From UBA1563 sp037440065 (GTDB lineage: Bacteria; Bacteroidota; Ignavibacteria; Ignavibacteriales; Ignavibacteriaceae), in the NCBI GenBank assembly GCA_037440065.1, contig JBBIUV010000015.1:310001-374000 (forward strand): a stretch of 64,000 bases of DNA, in the 5' to 3' direction. Both the position numbers and the translations under genes were made by a program. Of this stretch, positions 33,063 through 42,458 are shown in pieces (position 1 is the first letter of the stretch; the number at the start of each line of letters is the position of its first letter). Under the pieces are notes generated by a model, which searched no databases, had not been told where the DNA came from, and worked only from the letters and a program-made list of their open reading frames with translations.

Positions 33063-35483
33063 ATGAGGAACAAGATTTCTTTCATTCTTTTTTTTCTCTT
33101 TGCTCCTATCTATTCGTTTGCGAGTGAAGCTAATCTCAAAATCCCTACTCTCTCAACTGATCAGAACAATCTACTCCTATGGGGATTGATAGTTTGCGTT
33201 CTTGGACTCGGTTTTGGAGTGTATCAGTTTTTCAAAGTTAAAAATCTTCACGCACACAGCTCAATGCTTGATGTGGCTCAAATAATTTTTGAAACATCAA
33301 AGACTTACCTCTTGCAACAAGGAAAACTACTGATTGTTTTATTCGTCTTTATTGCAGTTTGTGTAGCTTTTTATTTTGGTTACCTTCAAGGTAATTCCAT
33401 TGGCGGAGTTCTCTTGATCCTTAGCTGGACTGTTGTTGGAATACTTGGTTCGTACAGTGTTGCCTGGTTCGGAATTCGAATGAACACACTTGCAAATAGC
33501 AGAATGGCTTTTGCATCGCTGGAAAGAAAACCCATCAAATTATTAAACATTCCTCTTGATGCCGGAATGAGCATCGGTGTTATGCTTATCTGCGTTGAAT
33601 TAATCATGATGTTGATCATTCTTCTTTTTGTTCCAAGAGAATTTGCCGGTGCGAGTTTTATCGGCTTTGCTATTGGTGAATCACTTGGAGCGAGTGCATT
33701 AAGAATTGCAGGAGGTATTTTTACTAAGATTGCCGACATCGGTTCCGATTTAATGAAGATCGTTTTTAAAATAAAAGAAGATGACCCTCGAAACCCCGGT
33801 GTTATTGCCGATTGTGTTGGAGACAACGCTGGTGATAGTGTTGGCCCAACGGCTGACGGTTTTGAAACGTACGGTGTAACCGGCGTTGCATTAATCAGTT
33901 TTATAGCACTCGCGGTAAAAGATATTCCCAATCAGACGGAATTATTGACATGGATTTTCGCGATGAGAATCATGATGATCATTACTTCAATTGTTGCGTT
34001 TGGAGTGAATAGAATTTTCAGTCAAATCCGTTACAGCGGTAAAGATGAGTTTGATTTTGAAGCCCCGTTAACTTCTCTTGTTTGGATCACTTCAATTCTT
34101 TCGATCATCGTAACATTTGGAACAAGCAGTTTGTTGATCGGACATCTTCCAAATAATCTTTGGCTTACGTTATCAATCATTATAAGTTGCGGAACACTTG
34201 GCGCAGCGTTGATTCCGGAATTCACAAAAATATTTACAAGTCCAAAATCAAAACACGTTAACGAAATTGTTTCGGCATCCCGCGAAGGGGGCTCTTCCTT
34301 AACGATCCTTTCAGGCTTAGTTGCAGGAAATTTCAGTGCGTTATGGATGGGAATGGTTTTCATTTTGTTGATGTTTGTAGCTTATTTTGCAAGCACCTTC
34401 GGGCTTGACGCATTTATGATCTACCCTTCAATTTTCGCTTTTGGTCTTGTAGCTTTTGGCTTTTTGGGAATGGGTCCTGTTACCATTGCAGTTGATAGTT
34501 ACGGACCGGTTACAGATAACGCTCAATCAATTTATGAACTTTCTTTAATCGAAAATATCAACGGAGTGGATAAAGAAATCGAAAAAGATTTTGGATTCAA
34601 ACCCGATTTTGAAAAAGCGAAACATTATCTTGAAGCAAACGATGGAGCAGGCAATACGTTTAAGGCAACCGCAAAACCGGTACTCATCGGAACTGCCGTT
34701 GTAGGAGCGACAACGATGATCTTCTCCTTAATTCTTGTTATTCAAAATGTACTCGGAGTAAAACCGGAAACAATTTTGAATCTACTTAATCCTTATTCAA
34801 TATTAGGATTTCTAGCCGGTGGCGCAGTAATTTATTGGTTCACTGGAGCTTCAATCCAGGCTGTAACAACCGGTGCTTACCGTGCAGTTGAATACATCAA
34901 ACAAAATATTCAGTTAGATGAAAATGCGAGTCAAAGCGCTTCAACAGAGAAATCAAAAGAAGTTGTTAAGATTTGTACACAGTATGCACAAACGGGAATG
35001 TTCAATATTTTCATCGGAATTTTTTCCTTTGCATTGGCTTTTGCATTCCTCTCCGCTCCAATAAGTTTAGTTATGGGAATGACGGATGATGCTAAAATTG
35101 CCGCAAGTGCTTCAGCTTCCTTATTTGTCAGTTACCTGATTTCCATTGCGCTTTTTGGGCTATTTCAAGCAATTTTTATGGCTAATGCAGGGGGAGCCTG
35201 GGATAATGCCAAGAAAGTTGTAGAAGTTGATCTTAAAGAAAAAGGAACTCCATTACACGATGCTACAGTTGTTGGTGATACGGTCGGAGATCCTTTTAAG
35301 GATACTTCATCTGTAGCGCTTAACCCGATAATAAAATTCACTACCTTGTTTGGTTTACTGGCAATGGAAATCGCCATTGACGAGCGATTTAGAGCCACAG
35401 CGCCTTACCTTGGATTCGTGTTTCTTTTGATCGCTTTGATCTTTGTTTGGCGGTCGTTTTATTCGATGAGAATTAAAAAATAA
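33063..35483 (+). CDS. hppA: Membrane-bound proton-translocating pyrophosphatase, divergent type
   Basis: An 806-residue multi-pass pump that couples PPi hydrolysis to ion transport. It has a signal-peptide-like start (1-20) and about 16 helices. Pyrophosphate-site marks are EDDPRNPGVIADCVGDNAGD (about 237-257) and GDTVGDPFKDTSSVALN (about 739-755). The usual DVGADLVGKVE stretch reads DIGSDLMKIVFKIK, so the family's Lys/Glu at the end of this motif are displaced. The segment GNTFKATAK (about 530-538) carries the Lys linked with K+-independence. Length and divergence fit the group of divergent H+-pyrophosphatases known from Chlorobium and others. Ion specificity is inferred. Confidence 0.9.
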   Translation: MRNKISFILFFLFAPIYSFASEANLKIPTLSTDQNNLLLWGLIVCVLGLGFGVYQFFKVKNLHAHSSMLDVAQIIFETSKTYLLQQGKLLIVLFVFIAVCVAFYFGYLQGNSIGGVLLILSWTVVGILGSYSVAWFGIRMNTLANSRMAFASLERKPIKLLNIPLDAGMSIGVMLICVELIMMLIILLFVPREFAGASFIGFAIGESLGASALRIAGGIFTKIADIGSDLMKIVFKIKEDDPRNPGVIADCVGDNAGDSVGPTADGFETYGVTGVALISFIALAVKDIPNQTELLTWIFAMRIMMIITSIVAFGVNRIFSQIRYSGKDEFDFEAPLTSLVWITSILSIIVTFGTSSLLIGHLPNNLWLTLSIIISCGTLGAALIPEFTKIFTSPKSKHVNEIVSASREGGSSLTILSGLVAGNFSALWMGMVFILLMFVAYFASTFGLDAFMIYPSIFAFGLVAFGFLGMGPVTIAVDSYGPVTDNAQSIYELSLIENINGVDKEIEKDFGFKPDFEKAKHYLEANDGAGNTFKATAKPVLIGTAVVGATTMIFSLILVIQNVLGVKPETILNLLNPYSILGFLAGGAVIYWFTGASIQAVTTGAYRAVEYIKQNIQLDENASQSASTEKSKEVVKICTQYAQTGMFNIFIGIFSFALAFAFLSAPISLVMGMTDDAKIAASASASLFVSYLISIALFGLFQAIFMANAGGAWDNAKKVVEVDLKEKGTPLHDATVVGDTVGDPFKDTSSVALNPIIKFTTLFGLLAMEIAIDERFRATAPYLGFVFLLIALIFVWRSFYSMRIKK

Positions 35484-35570
35484 CACTAAATATCTTTCCT
35501 TCAGTGGTATGCTAAAGGGTATCGGTGAAAGAAAATCATCCTAAACGATGACGATAAAACCGGTATTTAA

Positions 35571-35602
35571 TTTGTTCGATTAGAAAAAAATCGCTAATTT
35601 TA
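35571..35602 (+). promoter_or_regulatory. Promoter for the rpsF operon
   Basis: TTTG at 35571-35574, a 20-bp spacer and TAATTTTA (35595-35602) closely match the Bacteroidetes-type pattern (last base A instead of G, with G one further). It gives a leader of about 78 bases before the rpsF start. Confidence 0.55.
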
Positions 35603-35639
35603 GATAGAAATTTTAAATAATTAGTTTCCATTAACCCTG

Positions 35640-35677
35640 CTCTCATTTTTAGATGAGGGCCTAAATGTCCAAAGGGA
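35640..35677 (+). promoter_or_regulatory. Leader hairpin before rpsF, possible S6:S18 feedback site
   Basis: CTCTCAT and ATGAGGG pair around a TTTTAG-type loop, between the rpsF promoter and its Shine-Dalgarno. Many phyla have an S6:S18-binding leader at this position. I cannot confirm the diagnostic CCG bulge by eye. Confidence 0.35.
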
Positions 35678-35686
35678 GGTGAAACC

Positions 35687-36091
35687 TTGAGACGAAATAA
35701 CTACGAAAGTGGTATTATTATTAATGCCACGCTGGACGACACCCAGATTGACGCTATTGTTGCAAAATTTAAAGAATTGATTGCAAACAACGGTGGAGAT
35801 TTGAAAAATACCGATGTATGGGGAAGAAAACGCTTAGCTTATATGATCCAAAAGCATAAAGTAGGTTACTATGTTTTTTTCCGCTTCGAAGCCCCTTCTG
35901 AATTTATCATTAAGTTAGAAAGAATGTACAAACTTGAAGAAAATATTCTTCGGTTCCTTACTTTAAAACTTGATAAATATGCTCTTGCTGAACTCGAAAA
36001 ACAATCGGCTAACCAAGCGCTTAAGACCGAAGCCATCTTAGAAACAGCTGTGATTACAGAACCAGAGATAAAACTAGAAGATGAAAAATAA
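35687..36091 (+). CDS. rpsF: 30S ribosomal protein S6 (TTG start)
   Basis: A 134-residue bS6 with the core YESGIIINATLDDTQIDAIVAKFKELI, WGRKRLAYMIQKHKVGYYVFFRFE. The start is TTG, set by a very strong GGGAGGTGA eight bases upstream; no ATG is possible near the conserved N-terminus. A hydrophilic C-terminal tail of about 30 residues follows the globular part. First gene of rpsF-ssb-rpsR-rplI. Confidence 0.95.
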   Translation: MRRNNYESGIIINATLDDTQIDAIVAKFKELIANNGGDLKNTDVWGRKRLAYMIQKHKVGYYVFFRFEAPSEFIIKLERMYKLEENILRFLTLKLDKYALAELEKQSANQALKTEAILETAVITEPEIKLEDEK

Positions 36092-36126
36092 TTTTGCCAA
36101 TATTATGACTAGGTTGGAGGATTTTA

Positions 36127-36618
36127 ATGGCTGATTTACGGATGCCGGAAATTAATTATGTGACTATTGTAGGCAATCTTACCAAAGACCCTATCTATAG
36201 AACAACATCGAATAATACTCCGGTAGTTAATTTTTCTATTGCAACTAACAGAAAATATAGAGACAGTTCTAACTCATTACAAGAGGACGTCTGTTACATT
36301 GGAGTTGTTGCCTGGAACAAATTAGCTGAAAGCTGTAAAAATAAACTGAAAAAAGGTTATGCGGTTTTGGTTGATGGTGAACTGCAGAGCAGAAGCTGGA
36401 AAACCGAAGACGGACATAACCGAAGTGTAGTTGAAATTAAAGCCCGGCGAATTCAGTTTTTAAATAAACATGTTAAAGGGAACGGAAACGGCAGCCAAGA
36501 TGAAGCTGAAGTTTTTGTAGATGAAAGTGTAGACTACACCGAAGATTCTTTCGATAAATTTTTATCTCCGGAAGAATCGGATTTAATTAACAATGATATT
36601 AACCGACAAGGTATTTAA
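36127..36618 (+). CDS. ssb: Single-stranded DNA-binding protein, unusual C-terminus
   Basis: A 163-residue SSB with a normal OB-fold (residues 8-112: VTIVGNLTKDPIYR, NFSIATNRKYRD, GVVAWNKLAESCKNKLKKG, VDGELQSRSWK, VVEIKARRIQFL). The tail is acidic but ends SPEESDLINNDINRQGI instead of the DDDIPF-like tip that recruits repair and replication partners. The 3' end reaches to within 1 bp of the rpsR start. It may be a specialised SSB; another with a full tip could exist elsewhere. Confidence 0.93.
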   Translation: MADLRMPEINYVTIVGNLTKDPIYRTTSNNTPVVNFSIATNRKYRDSSNSLQEDVCYIGVVAWNKLAESCKNKLKKGYAVLVDGELQSRSWKTEDGHNRSVVEIKARRIQFLNKHVKGNGNGSQDEAEVFVDESVDYTEDSFDKFLSPEESDLINNDINRQGI

Positions 36619-36619
36619 A

Positions 36620-36838
36620 ATGAGAAATCAAAAAGTTTGCAGATTTACCGAAGCCGGAGTTGTATACATCGACTATAAAGATACCAAGATCTTGCAACGG
36701 TTCATTTCCGAACAAGGAAGAATTATTCCTAAACGGATCACCGGAACAAGCGCTAAGTATCACCGAGAATTAACTCTTGCTATTAAACGTGCGAGACACA
36801 TGGCGCTTATGCCTTATGTTTCCGATACAGTTAAGTAA
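36620..36838 (+). CDS. rpsR: 30S ribosomal protein S18
   Basis: A 72-residue bS18, with VCRFTEAGVVYIDYKDTKIL, RFISEQGRIIPKRITGTSAKYHREL and KRARHMALMPY, the family's full core. I set the start at ATG 36620 because the conserved part begins right after it; a longer frame runs back into ssb. AAGG lies nine bases upstream. S6 and S18 form a complex on the 30S platform. Confidence 0.95.
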   Translation: MRNQKVCRFTEAGVVYIDYKDTKILQRFISEQGRIIPKRITGTSAKYHRELTLAIKRARHMALMPYVSDTVK

Positions 36839-36854
36839 TTGATGAGGCTATGAA

Positions 36855-37298
36855 ATGAAAGTTATATTAAGACAAACGATCGACACCTTAGGCCAGATTG
36901 GCGAAATTGTTGATGTAAAAGACGGATATGCTCAAAACTATCTGATCCCTAAACAATACGCTTACTTAGCTTTGAAAGGAAACTTAAAAGCTATTGAAGA
37001 AGAGAAGAAACAACTTCAGAAAAGAAAAGATAAAGAAGTTGAAGAAGCTAAAGCTTTGGCAGCTGAATTGGAAAAAGTTTCAATTCAAATTTCTGTTCAA
37101 GTTGGCGAAGAAGATAAAATCTTCGGCAGTGTTACTTCTCAAATGATCGCTGATAAGCTTAAGGAAAAAGGTCATGAGATCGATAAGAGAAAAATTGAGA
37201 TTGACGAGCAGATAAAATCACTCGGCATTTATGATGTTAAAGTGAAAGTGCACCAAGCAGTTTCTGCTAACATTAAAGTCTGGGTTGTAAGAGAATAG
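36855..37298 (+). CDS. rplI: 50S ribosomal protein L9
   Basis: A 147-residue bL9 with the N-terminal domain MKVILRQTIDTLGQIGEIVDVKDGYAQNYLIPK, the long connecting helix rich in Lys/Glu and the C-terminal domain GSVTSQMIADKLKEKGHEIDKRK. It ends the operon; a terminator follows after 38 bp. Confidence 0.97.
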   Translation: MKVILRQTIDTLGQIGEIVDVKDGYAQNYLIPKQYAYLALKGNLKAIEEEKKQLQKRKDKEVEEAKALAAELEKVSIQISVQVGEEDKIFGSVTSQMIADKLKEKGHEIDKRKIEIDEQIKSLGIYDVKVKVHQAVSANIKVWVVRE

Positions 37299-37336
37299 AA
37301 CTTCTGTTCTGATATTCTAATCCGTTAGACATTTTT

Positions 37337-37377
37337 AAAAGGCTGTAGCAATAAAAATTGCTCAGCCTTTTTGTTTT
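37337..37377 (+). terminator. Rho-independent terminator after rplI
   Basis: AAAAGGCTG-TAGCAAT pairs with ATTGCTCAGCCTTTT (one bulge), followed by TTGTTTTT. Confidence 0.85.
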
Positions 37378-37493
37378 TAAAAATAAACCATTCCCAAAAG
37401 AGATGGTTATAATTTTGTTGGCTTCTGAAAAATAAATAGATTTACGACGTAAATGTTAAATGTGGTGTGTTCAAACTGATTCCCGGAGGTTCT

Positions 37494-40319
37494 ATGAAAA
37501 GAATGAACTTTTTCAATTTTCTCATCTTTGCTTCTTTTTTTTGTTTAAGTGAAATCTTTCCCCAAATTCCGGATCAAATACAAAAATATAGAGAAGAACC
37601 CTATGGCGATTTTAAACATCAAAAAGAGAGCATTCTTGATGGGAATTTAATTCGAACTCTTTTTAAGAACACCGGAGAAATTGGGCATTGGCCCTTCCAA
37701 CCGTCCGGCGAATGGCCTAAAGGGAGCGGGCATCCATATCTTGATGGAATGACGATATTGATTGGCGCTGAAGTAACAGCACCGGGAAATCAAGCAGTAA
37801 TTCATCCATTAGAAACTTCATACTATGAAGAATATGATCTGAATCCAGTAACCGGAGAACCTTGGGGATTGGAACCAATACCTGGATATTCAAATCCTTA
37901 TTCAACTAAACCGGCGATGACTATCGATAAAAATTCATGGCCAGGTGTTTGGCCGGAAGCATTGGGATTACCTTCGGAATATAATGGAGAATTTCCAAGT
38001 TATTTCGGTTTAAGGTCAAACAGAGCTGCATTCGAATCCTTCTTTGTTATGGATGATTCAAAAGATAAAGAATTCACACGCTCACCTTACAAATTTTTCC
38101 CCGTTTTATCAGACACAAATCGTGGAGGATTAGGACTTAGAATTGAGACCCGTTATTTACAATTTCTTGATGAAGAAGTGCAAAATGTTCTTTTTATGAA
38201 ATATAAATTCACAAATATCTCAGATTTTTCTTATGACAAAACATGTTTTGGTTTCTTAGCAGAACCTGGTGTCGGGGGAACCTACAGCGGTGGTGATAAT
38301 GTTTGGTACAATAAAGATTTAGATCTGACGTATATGTGGGATCGTACTGGAAAGGGGGGCATAGACAATTGGGTAACGGGCTTTATGGGTTTTGCATTTT
38401 TAGATACCCCTAACGATTTAGGAATAACGTCTGAATCAATATACTTTATATTTACTGATGGCCCTTATCGACCATGGCCTAAATTTGATGAAACTATATG
38501 GCAAATTATGGTAGGAGGATTTACTGATACGTCAATTGTGAATAACAATGTTTGGAATGTTGTATTAGCGAGTGGCCCTTTTTCATTTCCAAAGTTTTCT
38601 ACAGATTCAATTGCCGCCGCTATTATCTGTGGTCAAAACTTAGATGACTTAGTTTTTAATACAAGAAAAGCAAAACAATTTTATGATAACAATTTTAGTT
38701 TAACATCAACAGTAGGAAGTACTTCTTTAACTGTTACTAAACCAGCCAGCAAAGAAAGAGTTTCGGGAGTATTGCCGATTCAATATGCTCTCACAAATTA
38801 TACGGGAATGGCAACACATTATATTTATCATTTCACTCCCCCAAAAGGATGGACCTTACTGGGAAAAGATGAAAACAATAGTGGGTATTTTTATTGGCAG
38901 ACAAACACAAGTAACGATGGCGTTCTAAATAAAATAAAAGTAATTTCCGTTACTGACAGTAATGTCCTATCCACCACTTCCGGATTTTTTACAATTCAAA
39001 ATAATCAATCAACCAAACCCGAAATTATCATTCTCTCTCCTTCAAATGGAGAAACACTTTCCGGGAATACAGTTGTTAACTTTATTGCTGGAGATGCAGA
39101 TGGGAACTCCGTTTCGGTTAAATTTTTCACTAAGGCAGATACAAATTCGATTCCCTCATTGATAGCTGCAAACTTAACAGGAAAAGATTCTTCATTCATG
39201 TGGAACAGTTTCGGTTCTGCTAATTCTTTGGCGGGAGAATTGATTGGTCAAGTGATCTCCGGTACCGATACTGCGGATTATAGCATTAATAATCTTGTAA
39301 TTAAAAACGAAAGATGGCTGCCGACAACTACTGATTTTCTTCTGGATCAGAAGGCAATCGGAACCGGGAATATTGAACTTCATTCTGTAATTCCATCGCA
39401 AATTACCGGAGATGATTATCTGATGGTATTTGATACGGCTTATTTCGATAAACCAACTCTCTATTATAAACTTTATAACAAATCAAAAGGGAACACATTT
39501 GTTGGTGATGTTTTTGAAGTTAAAGATGGATTCGAAAGTTTTTTGTTTGATGGATTAAGAATTGTAACCAACAACGATACAGGCAGTAAAGCAATAAAAG
39601 AATCACTTACAAAATGGATTGCTGGAAATTCAAATGCTAATTTGGAGATACTCCCCGATTTATCTTCCATAGCTTGGAAGGGGAAAGCAGATTACGAAAT
39701 AAGATTCAGCGACCATATTGTTGATACAACCGATTTTAAGGACGGCCGCTATATAATCATGCCAGTTGATTTTGAAATTTATAATATAACTTCAAATTAC
39801 AAAACTAAAATTGCGATGTCAGACCCTGACAAATCTGGTTCATTTACGCCAGGAGATGAGCTTCGAATAGTTGAGTTAGAAGGTTCGAAAATTAGAATAT
39901 CATGGAGAATCAATTACCAGACTCAATCTAATATAATTCTCCCTAATGCCGGAGACGTTTTTCGAATCGTAGCGAAGAAAGAATTTGTAAAGGGGGATTC
40001 AATCGTTTTTTCATCATCCGGGTTAATTGGAATCAGATCAACAGAAGCGAATCCCACTTCATTCACTCTCTCACAAAACTATCCGAACCCATTTAATCCG
40101 ATAACAACAATCCGATTTACTGTTCCGCAAAATGAAATTGTTAAAATAAAAGTGTACGATTTCCTTGGAGCGGAGATTGCAACGCTTGTAAACAGAGAAA
40201 TGAATTCGGGCAGCTACGAAGTTGATTTCAACGGCAAAACCCTTGCAAGCGGAATATATTTTGTGAGAATGGAAGCTGGAAAATTTGTTGAGACGAAGAA
40301 GATTGTTCTTTTAAAGTAA
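37494..40319 (+). CDS. Large secreted protein with type IX sorting domain
   Basis: A 941-residue protein with a signal peptide (about 1-21) and GGAGG six bases before ATG 37494. Most of the first 400 residues look like a Gly/Trp/Asp-rich beta domain with no family I can name. Residues around 500-580 hold an Ig-like segment (PEIIILSPSNGETLSGNTVV). The last ~90 residues are a type A Por-secretion sorting domain: FTLSQNYPNPFNPITTIRF, VKIKVYDFLGAEIATL, SGIYFVRMEAGKFVETKKI. It should be exported by the type IX system and probably anchored or released at the surface. Function unknown. Confidence 0.85.
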   Translation: MKRMNFFNFLIFASFFCLSEIFPQIPDQIQKYREEPYGDFKHQKESILDGNLIRTLFKNTGEIGHWPFQPSGEWPKGSGHPYLDGMTILIGAEVTAPGNQAVIHPLETSYYEEYDLNPVTGEPWGLEPIPGYSNPYSTKPAMTIDKNSWPGVWPEALGLPSEYNGEFPSYFGLRSNRAAFESFFVMDDSKDKEFTRSPYKFFPVLSDTNRGGLGLRIETRYLQFLDEEVQNVLFMKYKFTNISDFSYDKTCFGFLAEPGVGGTYSGGDNVWYNKDLDLTYMWDRTGKGGIDNWVTGFMGFAFLDTPNDLGITSESIYFIFTDGPYRPWPKFDETIWQIMVGGFTDTSIVNNNVWNVVLASGPFSFPKFSTDSIAAAIICGQNLDDLVFNTRKAKQFYDNNFSLTSTVGSTSLTVTKPASKERVSGVLPIQYALTNYTGMATHYIYHFTPPKGWTLLGKDENNSGYFYWQTNTSNDGVLNKIKVISVTDSNVLSTTSGFFTIQNNQSTKPEIIILSPSNGETLSGNTVVNFIAGDADGNSVSVKFFTKADTNSIPSLIAANLTGKDSSFMWNSFGSANSLAGELIGQVISGTDTADYSINNLVIKNERWLPTTTDFLLDQKAIGTGNIELHSVIPSQITGDDYLMVFDTAYFDKPTLYYKLYNKSKGNTFVGDVFEVKDGFESFLFDGLRIVTNNDTGSKAIKESLTKWIAGNSNANLEILPDLSSIAWKGKADYEIRFSDHIVDTTDFKDGRYIIMPVDFEIYNITSNYKTKIAMSDPDKSGSFTPGDELRIVELEGSKIRISWRINYQTQSNIILPNAGDVFRIVAKKEFVKGDSIVFSSSGLIGIRSTEANPTSFTLSQNYPNPFNPITTIRFTVPQNEIVKIKVYDFLGAEIATLVNREMNSGSYEVDFNGKTLASGIYFVRMEAGKFVETKKIVLLK

Positions 40320-40330
40320 TTGGTTTAATG

Positions 40331-40375
40331 GCACGCGGACGAATCTGATTAAATCAGTATAATCTGCGTGCTATT
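40331..40375. terminator. Bidirectional hairpin between convergent genes
   Basis: GCACGC and GCGTGC form an outer stem around an inner CTGATT/AATCAG stem, with TATTGTTTT to the right. It lies between the secreted protein (+) and the YhcH-like gene (-). The GCACGCGGA...TCTGCGTGC form is a pattern that recurs in intergenic DNA of this group, so it may be a REP-like element as well. Confidence 0.65.
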
Positions 40376-40378
40376 GTT

Positions 40379-40828
40379 TTAAACTCTAACTTTTATAACC
40401 ACTTTCAAAACTTGTGAAGTTCCGTCAACCGCAATTCCAGGTTTATGTACTTCGTGCGGAAAAATGACTGCAAACATTTTTTCACCAAGATGATAATGCT
40501 CGCCTATTCCTTTAAATAATTGTACGTCATTCATTTCATCATAATCTGATGTGTGGGACATTTCACCAATCCCCACGATCCCAATTTCTTCTAAACCAGA
40601 TGCAACAAATTGAATATCAATATATTTTCTGTGCACTTCCCATTTTAATTCTTCAGCAGCTTGAGGTTCGTATCTATTTACAATTGCAAAAACATTTTCA
40701 CCGTCGAGCGGATATTTCCCATTTGCTACATGGGAAAAGTCAGTGCGCAGTAAATAGTCAAACGCCATTCTAAAATTTTTGTGCATCCCGAAACAGAGAG
40801 ATGCATTTCTAAGATTATCAATTACCAT
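40379..40828 (-). CDS. YhcH/YjgK/YiaL family protein
   Basis: A 149-residue cupin-like protein of the YhcH/YjgK/YiaL (EbgC) family. The conserved EVHRKYIDIQFVASGLE and HYHLGEKMFAVIFPHEVHKPG (with two metal-type His) are present. Members appear with sugar-acid or sialic acid catabolism genes; here the upstream neighbour is an MFS transporter starting only 2 bp away, so it may handle the imported sugar. The exact substrate is unknown. Confidence 0.88.
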   Translation of the reverse strand: MVIDNLRNASLCFGMHKNFRMAFDYLLRTDFSHVANGKYPLDGENVFAIVNRYEPQAAEELKWEVHRKYIDIQFVASGLEEIGIVGIGEMSHTSDYDEMNDVQLFKGIGEHYHLGEKMFAVIFPHEVHKPGIAVDGTSQVLKVVIKVRV

Positions 40829-40830
40829 AT

Positions 40831-42441
40831 TTATTCAGCCTTCGTTTTAAAACCTTTCAGCATCCAATTTTTTACAAGAACCAAGCCAATCGGACTAATG
40901 ATAGCGATTAATCCATAAACCAGCCACATGAACTCTGTATTCATTGCGGAAGGAGGAGTATCGATTGGACAATAGTGCATTAAGAACCAGCCGGAGTAAA
41001 ACCCGGTGATTACTTTTGTCAGGAACCAGGGGAATTGTCCAACACCCATATATAAACCTGTCATTCCCTTCGGCGCAACTTCGGCGATCCATTGAAGAAA
41101 GCGTGGCTGCCACATTGCCTCACCAATCGTCATCAACAAAACATAAAGAAGAAATAAATAAGGATTGGGACCTAACGCTAAAAGAAAAGTCGGCAAAGCC
41201 ATAACTGTTGTACCAAGGATCATCATGCGGTAAACGTCTGCGCGAGCGGTTAAACCGGCTACAAGCGGTGCAAGGAAAAAGATAAGAATCGGATTTAAAT
41301 TTGAAAATACTTCAAAGTAATTGCCGACAAAGGAACCTGCAAAAGCGCGATCGAGGTAGTAAGGAATGGTAAGCCAGTTATGCGCGAATAAAGTTTGAAC
41401 CGGAATAAGAATAAAAATAAAAAGTGAAAAGCGTTTATCTCTAAAAGGATGCAATGGTCTTTTTCTTAAAAACTCGAAGATAGTTAATATGAACATTAAC
41501 GCCGCGAAGATCAAAAATAAATCGAGCACAAGAGTCAGTTTAAAAAGTTGAATTGAAAAATGTACATTCCAAGGATTATCAAAAGCTAAACCGGAAAGAA
41601 GGAAAAGTCCTAGCATTAAAATTGCGTAAGCAATCAACGGGAGGTTGTTAACTTTTATTTTTACTTCTTTTTCATCCTCTTCATCTTTTGAAGTATCACC
41701 GACTTCCGCTTTAATACTTGCAACGGCTGCTTGATCATTTTTCTTTGAAAGAATAATCAATGAGACGAGAAGCGCGATACCGGTAAGTCCCACATATACC
41801 CAGAACACGGCAGTTAAACCATTCGGAGGAAAAACGTCTTCGAATTGTTTACGCGTAAAGGAAGAAATAAAACCGGAGAAGAAGGCGCCGAGGTTCATAA
41901 ATCCGTATATAGCTGCGTAAGCCATCGCAGCTGTTTTTGGTGTTGTATATCGTTTTACTCCGGCGTATGCGGCTGGCTGATAAAGACCATATGCAAGAAC
42001 CATTATTAAAAGACCTGAAGTCATCATAAAAAACATTGGTGACCATAAACCCGAACCCATATGCAAACTGCCGGACAGAGCAACAAAAAATCTTCCTACA
42101 ATAAAAAGAATGAACGCAAGGGCGAGAGATTTGCGTACGCCGATTTTATCAGAAACACCTCCAAACATCAGCATAGAAAAAGTAATACCGCCTGTTACAA
42201 AGCTGTAGATAAGTCCCGCTTGAGCATCGTTTACCGAAAGATTTTCCGAAGAGTATTTTCCGAGAATCGTTAATATTCCGAAGTAAACTAAGCCTTCGAT
42301 AATGTAAGGAACATTTACTCCCCACAAGGCTTTCGGAGCTTTAAAGAAGGCGATGAACGTTTCGTTTAATTCCTTAAACGCATCCGATACTATTTCGGAT
42401 AAACTTTTTGGTTCCGGTTTATTATTTTTTTGTTTAGACAT
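40831..42441 (-). CDS. MFS transporter
   Basis: A 536-residue major facilitator with about 12-14 membrane helices. The signature loop GGVSDKIGVRKSLALAF (about 95-110) follows the second helix. A Lys/Glu-rich cytoplasmic loop lies near 245-262 between the two halves. The N-terminal ~40 residues are charged. Paired with the YhcH-like gene (2 bp gap), so probably imports a sugar or acid. Substrate not inferable. Confidence 0.88.
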   Translation of the reverse strand: MSKQKNNKPEPKSLSEIVSDAFKELNETFIAFFKAPKALWGVNVPYIIEGLVYFGILTILGKYSSENLSVNDAQAGLIYSFVTGGITFSMLMFGGVSDKIGVRKSLALAFILFIVGRFFVALSGSLHMGSGLWSPMFFMMTSGLLIMVLAYGLYQPAAYAGVKRYTTPKTAAMAYAAIYGFMNLGAFFSGFISSFTRKQFEDVFPPNGLTAVFWVYVGLTGIALLVSLIILSKKNDQAAVASIKAEVGDTSKDEEDEKEVKIKVNNLPLIAYAILMLGLFLLSGLAFDNPWNVHFSIQLFKLTLVLDLFLIFAALMFILTIFEFLRKRPLHPFRDKRFSLFIFILIPVQTLFAHNWLTIPYYLDRAFAGSFVGNYFEVFSNLNPILIFFLAPLVAGLTARADVYRMMILGTTVMALPTFLLALGPNPYLFLLYVLLMTIGEAMWQPRFLQWIAEVAPKGMTGLYMGVGQFPWFLTKVITGFYSGWFLMHYCPIDTPPSAMNTEFMWLVYGLIAIISPIGLVLVKNWMLKGFKTKAE

Positions 42442-42458
42442 ATCATTCTTTCACTTTA

